Shown here piece by piece: positions 1 to 10,383 of a DNA stretch of 64,000 nucleotides. This DNA is from Buxus sempervirens (lineage: Eukaryota > Streptophyta > Magnoliopsida > Buxales > Buxaceae). Every line of letters begins with the position of its first letter. Position 1 is the first letter of the stretch. The stretch spans positions 52,537,283 through 52,601,282 of the forward strand of contig OX387182.1 in the NCBI GenBank assembly GCA_947561395.2, written 5' to 3'. Under the pieces are notes generated by a model. That model was not told where the DNA came from and searched no databases. It was given only the letters and a program-made list of their open reading frames with translations. Position numbers and translations under genes: made by a program.

Positions 1-362
1 ACATTTAGTGAACCTTTACCAAAATAATTAATGTGTAATGATATTTCATTGTTACAAATCAACTATTACAAAAATGCCCTTACATCACTTACTCAAATGG
101 TTTGTACAAGTCACTAACTCAAGGTACAAGTCAATAAAAGCCAATTTATTGACTTATGTACAAGCCTAAAACTTTATATTGCTTGTAAAAGTCTTGGGAG
201 TGAGTGGTACAAGGGCATTCTTGGAAGAATTTGTTTGTAATAATGAAATAACTCTAAAAATTAATTCTTTTGATAAAGGTTCATTAAATGTTAAAACTCA
301 AAACGTTGTTGAATGAATCTTAATTATTTTGAAAAAGTGTCATTAAAAGTTAATTTTCCCTT
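1..362. repeat. MITE, left end outside the window
   Basis: A non-coding inverted-repeat element of the family also seen at 3897-4252. The right end (about 320-362) carries the family terminal pattern: a TTATTTTGAAAAAGTGTCATTAA stretch followed by TTTTCCC. The start of the window carries the opposite arm, so only a few bases are missing on the left. The class is unclear because the left target duplication cannot be seen. Confidence 0.5.
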
Positions 363-1310
363 TTATAAATTACTATGCGCATAAAGCGTGCACTCCCCTA
401 ATATCTTAAATGTATTAGAAGGTTTATTTGTTATTATATCCTAAACCTCTTAATCCAACTATTTAACTCCCTTTTTTCTCTTTATCTTTTACTTAAAAAA
501 TATAAAAGAAAGAATATGTCATATATATTAGCAAGTTAAATAATAATATTTTTAAATATATTATATCAAACTAGACTACAACTTAACTGGGTTAAACACA
601 GATTGAACCTAAGGTGCCACTCATCCAAAAGCCTTGTGGGTTTGGCTCAGATCTTGCAACCCACTCAAGCAACCACAACACAACCATCTCCAATGAGCTT
701 TCCCTTTCTATTTCAGTGTACTGAGATATTTCTTATCCACAGATTAATTGCATCCATTAGAGGGCACATAAGATGCTTTAATAGAAAGATGATGGTGCAA
801 AGCTGCTCGGCTCGGTCTTCTTTGAAGCCATTGTTGTTGCTATTGGCTCTTGTTGGGTTCACATCCTCTACATAAACGGGTGAGATCATCTCGTACGACT
901 ACAGAGAGAACGGGACCGCTGATTGCACGTCAATTTAATGGTAGTGGTCATCAAATGGGTTACCGGCCCACTGTATCACCTACGGCAAAGATTCACAATA
1001 TACCCCTAGATTACGACGAAAACATTTTTTCTAGTGCCAAAATTCGGTGGTTCAGTGAAACCACTCATTGGGATGTGTTTTGACTTTTGAGGTCTGGGCC
1101 CCCATTGAAATGGGGCATTCATCCATCCATTCCAAACTGGTACCACTAAGTGGCATTAGAGGAAATGATCTCCATCAAGATACACTGGTGTGGGGCCCAC
1201 CAAGTGAATAGTCTATGGGCCCCACACCAATGTGTCTTGGTGTAGGGTGTATTAGCAATCTTTGCTATAGGTGATATAGACTTGGTTACCCTTCTTGTTC
1301 TGTTTCTTAC
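363..1310. other. Non-coding stretch, start of unit A
   Basis: No gene is supported. Positions 370-860 are shared with unit B. Positions about 880-1290 have no counterpart there and hold short inverted motifs around GGGGCCCACACCA and its complement, resembling the small repeat at 35495-35643. The small open frames here look accidental. Confidence 0.4.
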
Positions 1311-2738
1311 TAGAGCTGTAAGTAGGGCGGGTTGGGCTGGGTTTCAATGAGTTCGGGCTCAACCCTAACTAAAATTGGTGAACCCAAACTCTCCTCGGCC
1401 CGCCCTAACCCAAACTCTTTGAGCCCAAACCCAACCCTAAAATTATTTCTTGAGTTCGGGTTGGGTTTGGGCCAGCCCAAACTTTTTTTTCTACTTGATA
1501 CAATGATACATTTACATATATAAGACTACAATATTTCGATATATATAATAAAGTTTATTGGCATACATTGATTTGTTTGTGTATTAGGTTAAAAAATGAT
1601 CTTTATAAGTCCACCAAACTTTTGAGCTTGTTGTGGACCTGTGGTATCAGGCAAATTAGCTTATGAAACTAAGTAGCACAATAAAGCAAGGACCTACCCC
1701 ATTTGAAAAATAGACTTAATATTCATGTTTCCTATCTCTTCCAATTACTTTAGAATCTACGTGTTTTTTTTTTGCTGAGTTGGAATCTACGTTTCAAATA
1801 TTAGAACCACAAAATTACGTAAGAAACACATAACTCATTTGCATATGACCAAACAAGAACAATAAATCAAGATTTTAGGGGATATATATTGATGTTAAAA
1901 ATAACATAAAATAAAATACTACTAAAGTAACAAGATTTTCTGTTTTGCTACCTTATTGGAAATCAAATTTAATGAAATTTTGCATCCGGCAGTAAAAGAC
2001 TGGGGATTGAAATATCTGAACTAACTTTGTAGTCAAAGAGGGGTAAATAGTTTTAGATTATATGGTGCATAGCTGAGGAAGAGAAACAAACCCTCCCAAG
2101 CACACATTAATGGATCTCATCCAGATCAAGTACTAGAAAAGAAAAGAATTAAACAGTACCTGAAAGCAGTGAATAAATGGGGAAAGATGAGATGCCCATT
2201 TTGACAAAAATAGCAATCGCAAATCCCTTGTGACTTGTGAGCGATGAAACTATATTGCAAATCCCTTGTGAGCAATCGCAAATCCCTTGCTACCGGAACT
2301 GTATCCCACTGTATTGACGGCGACGCCGACAACAATTGTATTGCTAGCTCCTGCCGATCGAGCTTCTTTGTTGGGGGTTTCTCTAGCTAGATTGTCTTTG
2401 AGATGTGAGGTATTGATAATAGAAGAGAGGGACAGTGAGTTAGTAAGAGGGGTGAACAATTCCAACTTCCGTGGTAGAGATATGAAAGAAGACGAGAAAC
2501 TTTTAGGTTTGCAGGAGACAATCGTATGGAGGTTTGTTAGAGGGGGTTTTAGTGCTATATATATTTCGGGTTATTCGGGTTTTTTCGGGCTATACCTTGT
2601 GAGCCCGAGCCCAACCCAAACTCAACTTTGGGCTCAAGATCGAGCCCAGCCCAAACCCAAACTTATTTCTTAAATTGGGCTATTATTCGGGCTGGGTTGG
2701 GCGGGCTTCGGGCGGTCCGGGCCAAACTTACAGCTCTA
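1311..2738 (+). mobile_element. hAT-type non-autonomous DNA transposon, copy 1
   Basis: A 1428-bp element bounded by inverted repeats (TAGAGCTGTAAGT at the left, ACTTACAGCTCTA at the right) and flanked by a perfect 8-bp target duplication TTTCTTAC at 1303-1310 and 2739-2746. Eight-base duplications with TAGAGCTG-type ends are typical of hAT. Both subterminal regions are packed with GGGTTGGG/AACCCAA motifs. No transposase is seen. Copies of the same family lie at 7566-23260 and 28869-34622, both inverted relative to this one. Confidence 0.92.
2287..2673 (+). other. Open reading frame inside hAT copy 1, unknown product
   Basis: A 128-codon open frame within the hAT element, opening on a non-ATG codon. 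A related frame of 118 codons is open in the copy at 28976-29332 on the minus strand, and the opposite strand is also largely open in both. The product matches no family I recognise. It could be a captured host fragment or chance. The many amino-acid differences between the two copies argue against strong constraint. Confidence 0.25.
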
Positions 2739-2844
2739 TTTCTTACTGCATGAGCGATCACGGAGGATTTATTGCATGGATCTTTTGCAAGGTGTTTTTG
2801 CCTTGCTTTTTGCATTGGTTGTGAGATGTTGCCATTGAATATTC

Positions 2845-3206
2845 TTGAAAAACGCCTTTTTAATACAAGAATATTGAAAAGACCACCAAACTAATCATTG
2901 AAATTAAATTTATTTAAATGCCAATATAGCTCCAAAAATATCAAATTAAAGTTAGAGTTAATACAACTAAATAAGTCCTAAAAAACAAAATTTCAACTTT
3001 CTCCATTGAGTATTTTCCAAAAGTTTCATTATAAGTATGCAAATAAAGGTAATTTAGTCATTTAGCATATAAGGTAAATAATTTTTTTCAAACTTAAAGG
3101 ATATTTTAGGTATAAAATTTTTGGAAGGGGGCTTTGCAATCATTCATGAATATGTCAAAGGAAGTTTTTGATATTTTCCAAATGTTAGGAGGTCTATGTG
3201 GCGTAA
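2845..3206 (-). repeat. Repeat family R39, unit A copy (truncated)
   Basis: Non-coding A+T-rich sequence shared with 25155-25509 in unit B and, inverted, with the fuller element at 39625-40031. The terminal pattern (a TATGTGCATAAG-like end next to AACATTTGGAAAAT) marks one end. The unit A and B copies lie at the same place, so the insertion predates the duplication. Confidence 0.6.
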
Positions 3207-3214
3207 GTTACAAA

Positions 3215-3856
3215 TAAAGGTGGCAATGGGTTGGGTTTGGGTTGGGTTGATGTAGGGGGTTAACAAGCCAATGCTCCTCCCGAACTCGCCTGTTTAATAA
3301 ACGGGTTGGAATATCCCAACCTGCTCTAACCCACTTCAACCAGCCAACCCGTTTAAATAATTTAAATTATCACTAAAAATTAAAAATTTTAATTCATTTT
3401 AATATGAAAGCACACCTAACAAGTATAATAACATAACAATCATTAAGATATAACTAAAATAACCTGAAGAAAGGAACAAAAACATAATAATAAAGTTTTA
3501 AAAGACTTTACTTGTCATCAAAGCTTCAATTTATATTAGTAGAGGCGAAGAAATTTGAAATAATTATATCTAGAAAATCTTTCTTCACTTTTATCCTTTG
3601 TCATTATTTATATTAAAAGAGTAAAGGTTGAATAGCCACAACTATTGTTACTATAATGTTCCAAACTTATATCACCCAAAAAAATAATTGCGTTATTTCG
3701 GGTTGAGGATTCAAACCCTAACTCAACCCGTTTATAATCGGGTTGAGAATTGATGATCTGAACCCAATCCATGGGTTGAAACAGTCAACCCAAACCCGCC
3801 TAAGACTCGGTAGATTCGGATGGGTTGGTGGGTCACGGGTTACAATTGCCACCCTG
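3215..3856. mobile_element. hAT-type MITE with 8-bp target duplication
   Basis: A 642-bp non-coding element with terminal repeats around GGTGGCAATGGG and TTACAATTGCCACC and a perfect 8-bp duplication GTTACAAA at 3207-3214 and 3857-3864. The ends are rich in GGGTTGGG/CAACCC motifs. It occupies the same site as the hAT element at 25518-28420 in unit B. Confidence 0.88.
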
Positions 3857-3896
3857 GTTACAAATCTCAAGGGTATATGTGTAATTATCCCTTTTT

Positions 3897-4252
3897 AAGG
3901 GAAAAATTGTTTTTAGTGATGCTTTTTCAACATAATTCAGATTTAGTAGACAAATTTTAAAAAATTGGAAATTAGTGATACTTTTTTTAAATAATTGAGA
4001 TTCGGTATTATTTTACTATTCTTGAAAATTTTCTTCTAAAAATACCCTAAAAAAACTTGCAAACCTCACTTGTACTTAAATGAGTGGAAAGGTTTTCAAA
4101 GTCTTTTGAGGGCATTTTGGGAAGAAAGGCAACATTAAAATGACACTAAATCTCAATTATTTGTAAAAAGTATCACTAATTCTTAATTTTTAAGAATTGA
4201 TAGACTGAATAGGAATTATTTTGAAAAACATCACTAAAAACCAATTTTCCCT
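3897..4252. mobile_element. MITE with ~42-bp terminal inverted repeats
   Basis: The left arm begins AAGGGAAAAATTG and runs through GTGATG; the right arm is its near-perfect complement over about 42 bp. The middle is A+T-rich and non-coding. Unit B lacks it, so it arrived after the duplication. Relatives lie at 1-362 and at about 40765-40820. The flanking T runs hide the target duplication, so the superfamily is unassigned. Confidence 0.75.
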
Positions 4253-4308
4253 TTTTTTTTTAATTCGTGCCGCTACGCATGATCATCAGCCATTAACACT
4301 ATCATTTC

Positions 4309-4360
4309 TGACGGCCACGTCACCACCGTGATGTCAGCATGGGACCCAGAGGATACGTCA
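4309..4360 (+). promoter_or_regulatory. ACGTCA motif cluster upstream of the VQ gene
   Basis: Two ACGTCA hexamers (4317-4322 and 4355-4360) plus a TGACG (4309-4313) lie about 280-330 bp upstream of the start codon. TGACG/ACGTCA is the core recognised by plant TGA-class bZIP factors (as-1 type element), known from salicylate-responsive promoters. The pair is kept at 28546-28588 in unit B with almost the same spacing (37 versus 38 bp). That the motifs act on this gene is inference. Confidence 0.45.
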
Positions 4361-4396
4361 CCGCCCCGAAAGCCAAGGTTTCTGCATACTCTACGT

Positions 4397-4415
4397 GGAT
4401 AAACTCATCATAAAC
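4397..4415. other. Possible transposon excision footprint
   Basis: The sequence holds GGATAAAC, three spacer bases, then TCATAAAC. In unit B the same site carries a 149-bp insert flanked by GGAGAAAC copies (35487-35651). The doubled octamer with a few bases left between is what excision of a cut-and-paste element leaves. Confidence 0.4.
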
Positions 4416-4636
4416 CATTGAAACATATCTCCCCTAATTTCTCGTTCGCTTCATTTTGCTCTAGTACCAAACTATCCTTCTGTTCACCTTCTTCTTCTTC
4501 TTTTTATTCCTCTCTTTCTCCTTCCCGAACCCTACCTTTTGATCTATTCCTAGCACCTCCTTATGCCCCCTAAAACCCTCCCTCAACCTGGTTTTCCGTT
4601 TTCAAGTATACCCTTTTAGGCTTTTGATCTGTTGAC

Positions 4637-5071
4637 ATGGATAAACCAAATGTTCATCATCAAAGAAAGAGCAGAAAACAGCCCAAACCAAAGAAGAAAC
4701 TAATCAAAATTGTGTACTTCACAGACCCTATTATGGTGAAGACTACAGCTTCACAGTTCAGATCCCTGGTTCAAGAGCTCACTGGCCGAGACTCCGATGT
4801 CGCCGATGCAGCTAAGTTCTCGGAGATCAGTGGTGTTCAGGGTGTCCCTGATCTAGGAACCAAGGTCACAGACGATGCTGTAGTAGTGGAGGTCCCTGGG
4901 GTAGTGGGCTCATATGGCAAGTCACTACCCGGAAGTTCTGAATCGTTTCTGGAGGCATTTGATGATGACTTACCCTATCAAATGCTAGAAGGTTCATTTG
5001 AGTTCTTGCCCTCTGAAATATTCTATGGATCCTCCTCAGTTGATGTGAGCAGAAGCTCTGATGCAGTGTAA
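4637..5071 (+). CDS. VQ motif-containing protein, SIGMA FACTOR BINDING PROTEIN 1/2-like
   Basis: A 144-residue, single-exon protein, as is common for VQ genes. The VQ core FRSLVQELTG (residues 41-50) fits FxxxVQxLTG. Before it lies a lysine/arginine-rich stretch (residues 10-24) that could serve nuclear import, then an IVYFTDPIMVKT segment matching the region before the motif in SIB1/SIB2 (VQ23/VQ16). The C terminus (LPYQMLEGSFEFLPSEIFYGSS) resembles the SIB tail. Known SIB proteins bind WRKY33-type transcription factors through the VQ core and plastid sigma factors, and promote defence against necrotrophic fungi. The upstream leader is pyrimidine-rich and no clear TATA box is seen. ACGTCA motifs lie near 4309-4360. 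A second, disrupted copy is at 35875-36309. The VQ assignment is firm; the SIB subgroup is by resemblance. Confidence 0.88.
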   Translation: MDKPNVHHQRKSRKQPKPKKKLIKIVYFTDPIMVKTTASQFRSLVQELTGRDSDVADAAKFSEISGVQGVPDLGTKVTDDAVVVEVPGVVGSYGKSLPGSSESFLEAFDDDLPYQMLEGSFEFLPSEIFYGSSSVDVSRSSDAV

Positions 5072-6442
5072 TTAGGTTGTAGATCACCACCACTTCATGT
5101 CCCTATCAACAATTAAGTGTCTTAACTGGGTTGCAGCAATATTGTACAAAAATGCCTATGGTTCTTCTTGCTTGTCTAGCCATTCAATATATATGATGTG
5201 TTGGGTTATCAGTGTCCTAGCTAGTTCCATTGTTCACACCAATTGAAGTAACAGTTAGTGAAGGTCACAAAACAGACTTTCACTACCATCTATACAGTCC
5301 AAAGTCCAGACATTTGAGTGAGTTTTAGTTAACAGGCAATACTGGATCTTGCCTCTCAAGGTTGAAAGGATATGGAGTAGAACTTGTCCAGTAATGACCA
5401 GCTTTGCCAAGGTAAATGAACTAAGAGGGAATGCCACTCTATATCTCTGTCTCAATATGGAGAAATGGTGGAGAACTATTAAGTAATAACCCCAAATAGA
5501 TCAGCCACTATATTCATGGATAGAACATGAAAGTGATACCACATGTGTGATTGTGTAATCTCATTTCACTGACTATCATCAGCTTCCCTTGTGAGTTTCT
5601 ACTTGCAACTTGCAATCTAGGACATGGGGTGGAGCTTCTACATCTTATCTCTTTGTACTTTCTTTGAGCCATCTCCAGCAAGTTGATCTACTTGTTACTT
5701 GTTAGTAGTATCTATCAAATCATTAGTTTTAAAAGTGATTCAATATGGGAGTCCTTTGGTTTTAAAACTTTGGTCTTTTATCTAAATAGGTGGTTAATTA
5801 ATTACTTCCAAAGGGAGGATGGGCATCTGGTTTGGTAAGTGAACAAGTAGCCAGATGATTCTAATTAAATTATATATGAAGTTCCTTTGAATCTGGTACC
5901 AGTGCAGACTGTATTCTTAATTTGGTTGATGTTTATTTAATTTGCCCAAGTTGGCTTTAAATGTTTCTTCTGCCCACGTGCAGGTTATTTCAATAATGAA
6001 ATTTTATGTGTGCATTTGTATCTTGTCTGATTTCATTAACCACATATCCATGTATTATCTTATAAGTTGTTGATCCAAGTATTTCTGTGGAGTAGTACTC
6101 CCAGTCAAAATATTGAATGGTGGACTTTGATTAAGATGTTGACTTAGTCAAGTCCTTAAAATTAGGTCCTTCTTAATTTGTCTTTTAGTAAAAAGAAAAA
6201 GTAAATAAAATAAAATAAAAATAAGAATCAATGATGTGTTGACGATTTTAATTTTTTTATGGGTTCTCAATTTGTCTTTTTAGTAATTAAATCCATGATA
6301 GTTGGTAGTCTGACACTAACATAAGTAGAAGCACCTGCGTATTTTTTTATTATTTGGTTTTCCTAAAATCATATTGGGGCATGGAAGTATGACACTAAAA
6401 AACCACTTTTGGGGCTCAAAGGTCAAATCATGATTGTATGGT
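5072..6442. other. 3' flank of the VQ gene, no gene seen
   Basis: Non-coding. The first part should include the 3' untranslated region. Parts of 5150-6060 match unit B downstream of its VQ copy, where a solo LTR interrupts the match at 36431-37660. No RNA gene or long open frame is supported. Confidence 0.5.
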
Positions 6443-6534
6443 CCTTCTTGTAGCTTTCATGTACGATTCGCATTCCCTACATCATACGTTGTAGCCTTCT
6501 TGTAGCTTTCATGTACGATTCGCATTCCCTACAT
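6443..6534. repeat. Two-copy 52-bp tandem repeat
   Basis: A stretch beginning CCTTCTTGTAGCTTTC occurs at 6443 and again at 6495, identical over about 41 bp. No function can be read. Confidence 0.8.
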
Positions 6535-7098
6535 GCATAGGCATGTGAATGATACACATGGTAGATGATGCCCATTCTCACGCACACACATATATAAAAT
6601 TTCACTTGGACGTAGTTTGATTAGAAAATACCCATTGGCGATTAGTAACCATGTAGGCCAATGAAATATCTTTTTGCTTATAATCGTCATGTATAAACTT
6701 GGGGTTTGATTTATGTAAAATTTTTGGTAGATTAGTTTTGTAATGTTGGCCTCAACCGCGTTGCTTGCATTTAATTTGTGAGTGTAGTGACCTTGTGTTA
6801 TTCTTGGTGGATAATGTTGAACTACGGGCAATTGTTGCGTACATGTTGTGGGTTGAGGGTGTTCTAGGAGTTGAGCGGTTTACTCAAAAAACATATGTCG
6901 GATCTAAGATGTTACTCGACGGGGATCCGAATGATCTCAAACTTCAAAATTTATAGACACTAATAACATGCTAGATGGTTGGGCTAGGCACTTCCATGTT
7001 AGGCTGGTCCTTTCACTCATTGGAGAAAAACTATTCAAAAACATGTATGGTTGCCAAGAGCTAGCCATGAGAACAGATCATGATTTTGGAGATCATTT
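6535..7098. other. Non-coding stretch, no recognisable gene
   Basis: Two short open frames (6765-6956 and 6968-7222) match nothing I recognise, and the second runs into the SINE. I see no domain, signal or repeat that would support a gene. Confidence 0.35.
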
Positions 7099-7113
7099 GA
7101 ATGCCATAAATTT

Positions 7114-7423
7114 ACCACAAAAGTGGTGGCCCAATGGCCATGTGGTTTACTCCCATGTTGTTTGGAAGTGGAGGTCCTGGGATCAAATTCCCTTGCATCC
7201 AGGGATTAGTCATATGGATTGAAACCAATTCTGCCTTCATTGACTATTACATTTTCGTGGTGCTGTGGTGACGGTCCAATCCCCCAACTGAAGTGGGGAT
7301 GACTGGTAGCTATGGCTCAATTCAAACATTTTGCAACAGGGAGAGGAAGCTACGCACTATGGTCATGACTAGGGGGTCAGCCACGCTAGTAGCCCCTTCC
7401 TCCCTTTTTGGAAAAAAAAGAAG
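7114..7423 (+). mobile_element. tRNA-derived SINE (Au-like)
   Basis: A 310-bp element flanked by 15-bp direct repeats, GAATGCCATAAATTT at 7099-7113 and GAATGCTATAAATTT at 7424-7438, as left by LINE-driven insertion. The head has an A-box-like TGGCCCAATGG (7126-7136) and a degenerate B-box around GGGATCAAATTCCC near 7180. The tail ends in an A-rich run. The layout resembles the Au family of plant SINEs. The insertion is secure; the family name is tentative. Confidence 0.75.
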
Positions 7424-7457
7424 GAATGCTATAAATTTCTGAGGGACCATGGTTTAA

Positions 7458-7460
<3 letters not shown>

Positions 7461-7526
<66 letters not shown>
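7461..7526. repeat. (AT)n microsatellite
   Basis: About 33 uninterrupted AT dinucleotides between the SINE and the hAT element that follows. Confidence 0.97.
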
Positions 7527-7528
<2 letters not shown>

Positions 7529-7709
7529 CTATGGTGAAGGGTATCTTGGAGATACTGGTTGTATATAGAGCTGGAAATCTAACCCGAACCACCTGAGGAC
7601 CACCCAACCCAACCCGAATAAGAGCTTGAAATAAGCATTGAGTTTGTGTTTAAGTTTTGGTTAGGCTTCATTTTTAGGCTGAAGTTGAGTCTGGGTTGGG
7701 TTAGGGTTT

Positions 7710-8817
7710 TGTTCCTCCCAAATTGGTCCAGGCTGGACCGTGGCGGTAGGGATGATCTGTCTTTGTGCGGGCATGCCAGTATCTGTCGATACAATGATTC
7801 GGGTCGGATCCTGACCCCAGGCACCTGTTCCGGATCTAGACCAAAGTTGGTCTAGCCGTACTGCAAGTCACTTGTAATAAAGCTGGTCAAACGAAAGAAT
7901 GAAAACTAGGGGTTTGGTATTCGTGTTTAAAAATGATAGATGGTAATAACGAAATACCATATTTATATATCGGTCACCAAAGACGCAACCGTTGATTACA
8001 ACAAGTCTCCAAATAACTCAAAAAGAAATAAAACAAATGAAAACCACCAATGCTAATAGTACTGACCTCCCCTGGCCTTATAGCTGTAATCGGAGTATAA
8101 GGTAGGGATATAGGGGCGTCTATTAGTAAAGCTGATTCGAGGATTCACCCAGGAATACTATTTAACCGACGTTCCGCTAATCACTTGGCTTGACCAAAGA
8201 CAGCTTCGGTACCGGCTGTTCGTAACCCTGTAGCCGTAATCAGAGTACAGAATTAGGAGATAGGGGCGGCTTCAACTTCCTTGCCGGTGTCAAGGTCTTC
8301 ACTTCAATTGGAGTAAATAGTAGCCTGGAATGTTACTGCGATAGGAAGTAGTAAGAGGAGTCCTAAATTATCCCTTCTTGCTACAAGATGAGTGTAGGAG
8401 ACTGGATAGTGATCACGGGTGATCGGATTGTAATCATAGTAACTGGTTGCGGATGAGTGGATGTTGTCCTTAAGCCCTTCCCAACTGTGCCTTTATAGCC
8501 AAACTTTGACGGTTGCTTACGGTCCCATGTTTGCACGACCTTCATGTTGGTTCTGGAAGTTTTCAACCTTTTCCACTTCATTCGGGTAAGATAACCACTT
8601 GCCACGATCCCAAAAAATAACTTCCTTGTTCTCGTTGTTTATCCAAATGGTCTCAGTTGTTAGTGCTGTGTTGATGATGACGTCATCCCTCAGACATATG
8701 AATACGGTTTTCCTGCTTAAACATATGTGTATGCTTATGTGTCTTTATTGGCGAAACTAGCCCATGTAGACGCCATGTGGCTTTTCCTTATTTGTCGGGC
8801 TACGACAGGTGTAAACA
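7710..8817 (-). mobile_element. Solo LTR, family W, copy in unit A
   Basis: About 1.1 kb with TG..CA ends (TGTTCCTCCC at the left, GTGTAAACA at the right) and a near-perfect 5-bp target duplication (GGTTT at 7705-7709, GGTTC at 8818-8822). A TATA-like box on the minus strand near 8494 sets the orientation. Homologous to the LTR at 36431-37660. No internal region is present, so this is a solo LTR fossil inside the hAT element. Confidence 0.8.
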
Positions 8818-9309
8818 GGTTCATACTGTAAGCACATCATTTTTACTCTAAAAGCAAGAAGTGAAAACCCTAAAAGACAGCTTAAACCCTAAGAAGCAGA
8901 AATTGACTTTTTGACTAAGCTTGAATTGATTGCCATACCCTATACCAATGGATACGAAATCCCGACATGGTTCCAACACAACTGAGTTTGCCAGGATTGG
9001 AGTCCGAATGAAGAAGATATGAGCAGAACAACCCTAAGGGCAAAATTGTAAATAAATGCAAAGTATATCCATGTGGCGAGTGCATAAGTCACATTTGCCA
9101 AATGGCAAATTAAAGTGCTAAAGGACGAAATAAGAGTAAGACAAATCATAAAAGAAAATATCTTGGATTAAAATAATATTATTTCTTAAAATATCTTAAT
9201 TTAATTAATTAATAAAATAAAAATTTGGATTTCTTTCATATTGAAAATCATGACAAAATCAAATATCAACTCAGCCAAATAGGAGAGAGAAATATCAAAT
9301 TTGAAAAGA

Positions 9310-9385
9310 TTTGATTATAACCGAAATTGAATTTGGGTTATAAGCTATTTTATGTATAACTGAAATTCAATTTTGGTTCATAGAT
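9310..9385. repeat. Palindrome cluster of LTR family Z, 5' part
   Basis: Two imperfect palindromes of the form ACCGAAATTGAATTTGGGT and ACTGAAATTCAATTTTGGT. In the LTR's own order they precede the set at 20075-20185 that lies before the TATA box. Confidence 0.6.
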
Positions 9386-10254
9386 ATCTTTTGCAGATTT
9401 TTTTGCCAGACTAATCATTGGCGATCTTTGAAAAGATGTAAAACCCCAAATTTTTGATTAATAATTTAGAAATTGTTTTGGTAATAATAATAATAATTAT
9501 TGGTGAATATTTCAGGAATATGAAGAGCAAGGGTATTTTGGGAATTTCAGAGATTAATTGAAGAGATGAATTATTATTTATGGTAAGTGGTTGTTATATA
9601 TTTTGTAGCATGAGCATTCAAGAGATACTATAATTAAATTAAATGAATTAACTATAGTGTTAGTGTAGGTTGGCATTGTAGAGGGGCCATCAACAAATCA
9701 TTGGTGTTTAAATGAGTTGGGCGGCAAAGCAAGGGGGTATAAAAAGGAGAAGGAAGTTAGTTGGAGGGTTTTGCTTGGTCGGATAGAGTTGGAATCTTTT
9801 GGGGAACAAAATGAGGAGAAGGAGGAAGAAGATCAGATCTGAGGAGAACTTGATCTAGTCCAAAGAGAACCGAAAAGATGAGATGAGTTCCTCGTGATCG
9901 ATTGTAATAGAGAGAGAGTGAATTGGATTTGCTTAGAGCATTGGAGAAATTGAATAACCTCCAGATCAGAAGAGAATTCAAGTAAGTAGTGCTCTCTGAT
10001 TTAAATTTTCTAGTATAGATTCATCTATTCTCGATTGAATTGTGATTTACCAAATTAGAATGGTTTCAAGCTATCGTAGATGTTGATTAGGGAAATTCTA
10101 CGTTTAATCTCTTTGAATTAAATAGGAAAGCATGGAATAAGGTTCTAGACATGTTCTAGAGTATAATCGAATTGTTTTTAGCAGTTATTTTTGGTTTAGT
10201 GTTGATCGAATTGAGGATACAGAGACAAAATAGCTGCTGTCGAAAAATTTCCAA

Positions 10255-10305
10255 GGATCGCTCAACCAGACCGCTTGGGCGATCTGTCAAGCGCCCTTTT
10301 CTTTG
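10255..10305. repeat. Palindrome in LTR family F (forward copy)
   Basis: Contains GCTCAACC..GGTTGAGC-like and GCTTGGGCGATC arms ending AAGCGCCC. A close repeat of it is at 18563-18665, which was about 90 bp away before the inverted LTR inserted between them. Confidence 0.5.
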
Positions 10306-10383
10306 TTAAAAGTTCTGAAGAATAGGAGAAATCGCTTATGTAACGCCCCGGATCCGTGTTGTTCATTAAAGATATAACACGTC

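Noticed and set aside
1040-1260. miRNA precursor suggested by paired GGGGCCCACAC motifs
   Set aside because: The pairing is short and interrupted, and related sequence near 35495-35643 indicates a small repeat family rather than a conserved hairpin.
6765-7222. Two adjacent plus-strand open frames as a small gene
   Set aside because: No match to any family, the second runs into the SINE, and no splice or domain evidence joins them.
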